A stretch of DNA of 16,767 bases. Origin: Gastranaerophilus sp045639085 (GTDB taxonomy: Bacteria > Cyanobacteriota > Vampirovibrionia > Gastranaerophilales > Gastranaerophilaceae). The notes under the pieces are model-generated. The model saw only the letters and a program-made list of their open reading frames with translations. It was not told the origin of the DNA and searched no databases. Within the stretch, counting starts at the first letter, position 1, and every line of letters begins with the position of its first letter. Shown here piece by piece: positions 13,156 through 16,767 of the stretch. The stretch is taken from the NCBI GenBank assembly GCA_045639085.1, contig JAZUCM010000079.1, positions 1 to 16,767 on the forward strand. Reading direction: 5' to 3'. The translations under genes and the position numbers were made by a program.

Positions 13156-14581
13156 CTTTCACGACGGCGAAACTCAACGTCGCCAAAGAAATTTAACCAA
13201 CAACCAAAGAAAAATTAATGCCTACACCCAAGAAGGCGTTATTGTAAACAATTACTGCAAAAAAGACTGTAATTTCAACGAAATTTGCGACAATTTAATT
13301 ATCTCACAAAACACACCTGAACCCAAAGAATTAAACGAAAAAAACACATCAAAAGAGAAAAGTTTACTTCCCTTATGCGGCATAGCGCTAGGCGCAATGG
13401 GCGCAATCACAGGCCTGACCTATTTTATTCGCAAAAGCACACAATCAATCGCCAATGCAGACAAAAAAGAGGTGCTTCCGACCCTAACACGTCACGTTGC
13501 ACTTAACGAAGAAACCCATCAAGCAATCTACCGAATGGTTCGCAACCCAAATCGCCAAACAATCCTCGCAGGAAGTGGAGTTATTGCTCTAACAGCAACC
13601 GCATTCTTGGCAAAAACATTCCTCGACGGGGCAAAAGATGTTTGGGTAAAAAAACGCGAAGCCGATATCCAAAAAAATCTTCAAGAAAAACTTATTGCCG
13701 TCGAAACACGTACCTTTAGCGGCAAAATGCAGATTATCCGCAACATGTTGTCAGAACATGCCCAAGAGTTTAACCTCGCTATCAACACCTCACAAAAAGT
13801 TCAAACCTTTGGCGCAAAAACGTCAACAGAAAAGCAATCAGAGCAAAAAGGTAACGCAAAATTCCTAACGCTCGGTTTTATAACCTTCGCCGGTATCGTA
13901 GCCCTGGGATTTCTCTCTATAAAAAACCTGACCCAAGGTAAAAAATATCTTGAAGAAGGTTCGCGCGCAATAAAAAACTCAATTCCCGAGATAATAAAAA
14001 ATTCTACGCAAGAAACAATGCCGCAAGATCGCGAAATCCTGAAAAATATCTTCACCGCCCTAGGCACCCCCAAAAAATACATCAAAGAAAATCTTCAAAA
14101 TCTCAACTGGAACAAAACAGACATTAAAGATTTTGAAGACGAACTCCTAACCTCTACCGCCCGAGTCGAGCGCGCCCTCGGTGGTGACGGCACTGACAAA
14201 CCAACATATTATTCACACGTTGATGACTACCGTGCGCACCTTTACAACTATCTACTCGATTCTGATAACAAACAATTCAAACAACTTTTCTTCGGCATCG
14301 CGGGCCTCAGCGCCATAGGCTACACCGGCAAACTCACAGCCGACGCAATCAAAGACGTTCAAGTCAAAAAAATCAACGCCGAAACCGAATTCAACCTCCA
14401 AAATCGACTCGTCTCCACCGAACTCAGAAACTTCAAAGCCAAAAAAGACGCCGCAATTAACCCGCTCGTCGAAGAATTCTACAAGCAAAAACAAGCCGGC
14501 AAACCAAAAGAAGAACTCAAAACTATCGCCGAAAATATCCTCTACGAAATCAAAAACGGCGCACCATTCGTATATTCATAG
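13142..14581 (+). CDS. Unrecognised 479-aa membrane protein with internal duplication
   Basis: Four hydrophobic segments lie at about 79-97, 139-161, 241-261 and 381-399. The regions after the second and fourth are homologous to each other. K165-K195 ('KDVWVKKREADIQ...ETRTF') and K404-K434 ('KDVQVKKINAETEF...ELRNF') share about 15 of 31 residues, and the preceding hydrophobic stretches also align, so the protein is a two-fold repeat of a TM-loop-TM-helix unit. An N-terminal Cys cluster, C39-x3-C43-x5-C49, precedes the first TM. There is no signal peptide. The ATG lies within the upstream gene (14-nt overlap) with a weak RBS, suggesting translational coupling. I do not recognise the family. 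Confidence 0.75.
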   Translation: MKLHDFHDGETQRRQRNLTNNQRKINAYTQEGVIVNNYCKKDCNFNEICDNLIISQNTPEPKELNEKNTSKEKSLLPLCGIALGAMGAITGLTYFIRKSTQSIANADKKEVLPTLTRHVALNEETHQAIYRMVRNPNRQTILAGSGVIALTATAFLAKTFLDGAKDVWVKKREADIQKNLQEKLIAVETRTFSGKMQIIRNMLSEHAQEFNLAINTSQKVQTFGAKTSTEKQSEQKGNAKFLTLGFITFAGIVALGFLSIKNLTQGKKYLEEGSRAIKNSIPEIIKNSTQETMPQDREILKNIFTALGTPKKYIKENLQNLNWNKTDIKDFEDELLTSTARVERALGGDGTDKPTYYSHVDDYRAHLYNYLLDSDNKQFKQLFFGIAGLSAIGYTGKLTADAIKDVQVKKINAETEFNLQNRLVSTELRNFKAKKDAAINPLVEEFYKQKQAGKPKEELKTIAENILYEIKNGAPFVYS

Positions 14582-14598
14582 TCGCAAAGGACACCAAA

Positions 14599-15048
14599 AT
14601 GATTAATTCAATAAACACATTCATCCAAAACAACAACGCAAAATCCACCCATATCCCCACAAAACCGGCCGGAAATTTCAGAGTATTTCCGCAACTGACA
14701 ACCGACTACTTCGTCAAGCAGGGCGAAAAAAACTTCCCCGCACTTGCCCAAAACCTTAAATCGGGCAAAAACGTCGTGCAAACCCTATACATCATAGACC
14801 GTATTCAAGAAAATCGCACCGGCAACGCGGCAAAACTCTACCCGCAACTATCCCTCTACAACAAAACACGCAACCCCGAAGTCCAAACCTTCTTGGCCGG
14901 AATCTATCGCAAAACACAAGTTCCCGACGCCTTTGGTCCTCTCGTCGCAATGTTAATCCAAAACAGCCTAAACCCGCCCAAAACTTACTTCGATCCCAAC
15001 GAAGAAATCGGCGGCGCAATAGTTTCTTATTTTGCCCCGAAAGGTTAA
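14599..15048 (+). CDS. Unrecognised 149-aa protein
   Basis: This is the third gene of the riboswitch operon, 17 nt after the previous stop, with AAAGGA about 9 nt before the ATG. The N-terminal ~25 residues are Asn/Lys/Pro-rich and probably disordered. Residues ~40-125 look all-helical, with paired helices ('NVVQTLYIIDRIQENR', 'AKLYPQLSLYNKTR', 'VQTFLAGIYRKTQV', 'AFGPLVAMLIQNSL') in a HEAT/ARM-like rhythm. There is no membrane segment or Cys motif. It could be a soluble partner of the membrane protein upstream. No family is recognised. Confidence 0.7.
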   Translation: MINSINTFIQNNNAKSTHIPTKPAGNFRVFPQLTTDYFVKQGEKNFPALAQNLKSGKNVVQTLYIIDRIQENRTGNAAKLYPQLSLYNKTRNPEVQTFLAGIYRKTQVPDAFGPLVAMLIQNSLNPPKTYFDPNEEIGGAIVSYFAPKG

Positions 15049-15053
15049 AGCAT

Positions 15054-15075
15054 TTCGCAATAAACGCGAATTTTT
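15054..15075 (+). terminator. Possible terminator of the riboswitch operon
   Basis: TTCGC (15054-15058) pairs with GCGAA (15066-15070), followed by TTTTT. The stem is only 5 bp, so it is weak, but the position, just after the stop at 15048, is right. Confidence 0.5.
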
Positions 15076-15083
15076 GTTCGGGC

Positions 15084-15374
15084 CTAAAAATGCATATCGA
15101 AATTCGGCGGATTGCCGTTCGTCTTCTGATCCTGAATTCGCATCGCCGAACCAATCGTAAAACTTTCCGCGTTCAATTTATTAATCTTAAACGCAATATC
15201 CCCACTGAAAACTTCTTCGTTTTCTTCCAAAAACTTAAATAGCGGATCGACAGGCGCCTTCGCAACATTACCCAACGTATCGCCCATCTGCTTTAATGTG
15301 CGCTCTCCCGGAACTTTTACGTTCAACCCAAAAGGTTTATATGGTCTGTTAAATGATGCGCCTGATTCTGTCAT
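15084..15374 (-). CDS. Unrecognised 96-aa protein
   Basis: The frame is open to 15401, but the ATG at 15374 (MTESGASFNRPYKPFG) has AGGAG about 8 nt upstream and is the likely start. The protein is small and soluble-looking: a Pro/Gly-containing N-terminus, a helical middle ('ERTLKQMGDTLGNVAK', 'DPLFKFLEENEEVF'), then 'DIAFKINKLNAESFTIGSAMRIQDQ', perhaps beta-rich, and a disordered end. It is convergent with the riboswitch operon, 35 nt away. The 187 bp between it and the next gene is AT-rich; I see no RNA gene there and only weak promoter-like matches. Confidence 0.6.
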   Translation of the reverse strand: MTESGASFNRPYKPFGLNVKVPGERTLKQMGDTLGNVAKAPVDPLFKFLEENEEVFSGDIAFKINKLNAESFTIGSAMRIQDQKTNGNPPNFDMHF

Positions 15375-15561
15375 CGCTATTACTCCTGTGCTTAGATACA
15401 CTTAATCCTTCGGCATTTTTCACACAGAAGTTTAATTTTATTTAGGTCTATATTAAGTTTCGTTAATAATTAATTTTATTGTTTAACGCACATGAACCGA
15501 GTACGTGCGGAAATATAAAAATACATCCGCAAAACATCAATCCAGACAAAAACACATAAGC

Positions 15562-16743
15562 TTACCGAATAATACAACGAACTTTTCCATCAGAAGACGA
15601 ACGTCCAATTTCGCCAGAATGGAAACGCACACCTACATAAAGAGTAGTATTACCTGCTTTATACTTATCTCCGGAAAAGTGATCATCTTGAGTAAAAGTG
15701 CCTAAAAAGGAACTGTTATAAAACAAAGCAAGCAATTCATCCTTATTCGGAACCCTACTTTCCGGATTGATTGCACTACACATCGACTTTGCAATAGAAT
15801 ACTCAGAAGTACTAGCATCATTCATTACAAACGGCATCGGAGCGACTACAACTACCGAATCAACAGAATAAAGTGCAGTTATAAAACCAATATCTTTTCC
15901 AACCGTATTAGGCCCTTTATTACCATTTAAATCATATATAAAGTTAGCGCACATCCCAGATTGTGAAGGACTCCAAGATTCAAGACCTCCAATCTCATGA
16001 CAATATGGGTTGTAGAACAAGGTAATCGTTTCACCGTTTTGTGTTTCAAATGCCGCAGCCTTAGTATTGGCCTGAGAATAAAAATAATTTGTATAAGCAA
16101 AGGAAGCAGAATACCCAACAAACATACCATTAAGCTCAGATAACTTCTTCGGCCAAACTCTGGCACTACCAGCCAAATTTGTATAGGAGGTAACAACACC
16201 GCAATCAGCCAAATGTTCGGAGTCGCAAATATTATTAATTTTTAGGACTTTTGATAACCCTTCGGTTAAAAAAGTTTCCGCCGCTGTATCAGCCGTAACA
16301 CTTCCACTTTCATCTTCTGTTAAAGTTCCGTAACCGTTCAACTGTGGCATCATAGCGATGGCTTGACTCATGCGGGCGTAAAGGGCTTTGCGTTGAGTGT
16401 TCCAAGTGCGTTCGTTGATGTTCGCCATCAAGCTTGGCAGGGTGATTGCGGCGACCACGCCGATGATTGTGAGGGAAAGTAGGATTTCGGCCATGGTGAA
16501 TGCACATTGCGTCATTGCGAGCCGGCTGAGCCGGTTCCATATTCGTACCGAAAAATCACAAGACTTAACGGTTAAAAGCGTTAGTCCGGCGCGGCAACCC
16601 AGCCGATTGAGCGCAGCGAAACCGGACAATGTCGTCACGCTGGCTGACTGACCTCGTCTGAACTCGGTCAGCTGGTTTGCCGCGTCGTTCGCTTCGCTCA
16701 CTCCTCGCAATGACGCATGTTTTTTAAAATTTGTTTCTGTCAT
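15562..16743 (-). CDS. Prepilin-like paralogue whose leader contains an in-frame 210-bp repeat
   Basis: It is 393 aa, with start ATG at 16743 set by GGAGGT just upstream. Residues 1-9 and 80-81 are the remains of a normal prepilin leader. Residues ~9/10-79 are encoded by the palindromic element at 16508-16717. Cleavage is expected at A81/F82 with Glu at +5. From there the N-terminal ~60 mature residues are almost identical to the protein at 11033-12022. The C-terminal part is more diverged but keeps 'RVPNKDELLALFYN' and a final 'KVRCIIR' (DUF1566/Lcl-like). An internal ATG at 16515 (MTQCAFTM) is supplied by the repeat end but has no ribosome site. Whether the long-leader product is processed is unknown; the gene is not frameshifted. 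Confidence 0.85.
   Translation of the reverse strand: MTETNFKKHASLRGVSEANDAANQLTEFRRGQSASVTTLSGFAALNRLGCRAGLTLLTVKSCDFSVRIWNRLSRLAMTQCAFTMAEILLSLTIIGVVAAITLPSLMANINERTWNTQRKALYARMSQAIAMMPQLNGYGTLTEDESGSVTADTAAETFLTEGLSKVLKINNICDSEHLADCGVVTSYTNLAGSARVWPKKLSELNGMFVGYSASFAYTNYFYSQANTKAAAFETQNGETITLFYNPYCHEIGGLESWSPSQSGMCANFIYDLNGNKGPNTVGKDIGFITALYSVDSVVVVAPMPFVMNDASTSEYSIAKSMCSAINPESRVPNKDELLALFYNSSFLGTFTQDDHFSGDKYKAGNTTLYVGVRFHSGEIGRSSSDGKVRCIIR
16508..16717. repeat. Palindromic element, copy 2, inserted in the prepilin leader
   Basis: The ends TGCGTCATTGCGAG (16508-16521) and CTCGCAATGACGCA (16704-16717) are perfect 14-bp inverted repeats. The length is 210 bp, a multiple of three, and its minus-strand frame has no stop. 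It matches copy 1 (1-151) from about 16578 to the right end and carries an internal palindrome CCGGCTGAGCCGG (16522-16534). Joining the flanks gives ...AAAAAACA+ATGTGCATTC..., which encodes K-K-Q-C-A-F. At most a 2-bp target duplication (CA) is possible. It has no transposase of its own. Confidence 0.88.
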
Positions 16744-16767
16744 GTTTACCTCCGTAATCTTGCGTTC

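Noticed and set aside
15402..15561. TGCGGA...TCCGCA hairpin near 15505-15540 as a terminator of the second prepilin gene
   Set aside because: It is a 6-bp stem with a 14-nt AT loop and no T tract on the minus strand; too weak to call.
1..16767. CRISPR array or tRNA genes
   Set aside because: I see no regularly spaced direct repeats and no cloverleaf or T-loop GGTTCRA signature in the intergenic regions.

Overview
The window is about 16.8 kb of a low-to-moderate GC bacterial chromosome. It most likely comes from a gut Vampirovibrionia/Melainabacteria (Gastranaerophilales-type) genome. This is an inference from gene content: a complete minCDE set, a cyanobacterial-style NUDIX regulator (NrtR-like), two large 'CAFTMAEILLSL' prepilin paralogues with DUF1566/Lcl-like C-terminal ends, and several small proteins that resemble no family I can name. 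No rRNA, tRNA, CRISPR array, transposase or integrase gene is visible.

Layout. 1-405 is gene-free and repeat-derived: the right part of one palindromic element (1-151) and one copy of a second dispersed repeat (220-358, with a C11 run). 406-1002 (-) is an unrecognised protein. 1086-3430 (-) is minC-minD-minE, tightly coupled, with a candidate promoter before minC and a strong terminator after minE. 3545-4480 (-) is a GH108-type lysozyme with an unusual Phe/Gly-rich N-terminal half. 4637-6987 (+) is a compact operon of nrtR-like, secG, tcdA and an SDR reductase, joined by 8-, 1- and 4-nt overlaps. Two unrecognised proteins (6984-7568 and 7683-8282, -) follow; they share an upstream box with the lysozyme. 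8428-10914 (-) is leuS with its terminator. 11033-12022 (-) is a prepilin-like protein with a good sigma-70 promoter and a terminator. 12062-12492 is a regulatory intergenic region holding the second copy of the dispersed repeat and then a cobalamin riboswitch. 12493-15048 (+) is a three-gene operon of unknown function downstream of that riboswitch. 15084-15374 (-) is a small unknown protein. 15562-16743 (-) is a second prepilin paralogue whose leader is interrupted by an in-frame 210-bp repeat.

Three observations stand out. (1) A cobalamin-riboswitch core has a plausible kissing-loop hairpin and a hairpin that pairs with the Shine-Dalgarno sequence of the next gene. It precedes an operon of three undescribed proteins: a Cys-motif protein, a four-TM-segment internally duplicated membrane protein and a small soluble protein. 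The arrangement suggests B12-controlled translation of a novel membrane system. (2) A 210-bp palindromic element with perfect 14-bp terminal inverted repeats sits in the prepilin leader. Removing exactly that element restores a normal short leader (MTETNFKKQCA/FTMAE). (3) The lysozyme and one unknown gene share a nearly superimposable upstream block (AATTGCCCG-14 nt-TATATAAAGTA read on the + strand), and a third gene carries the second half of it.
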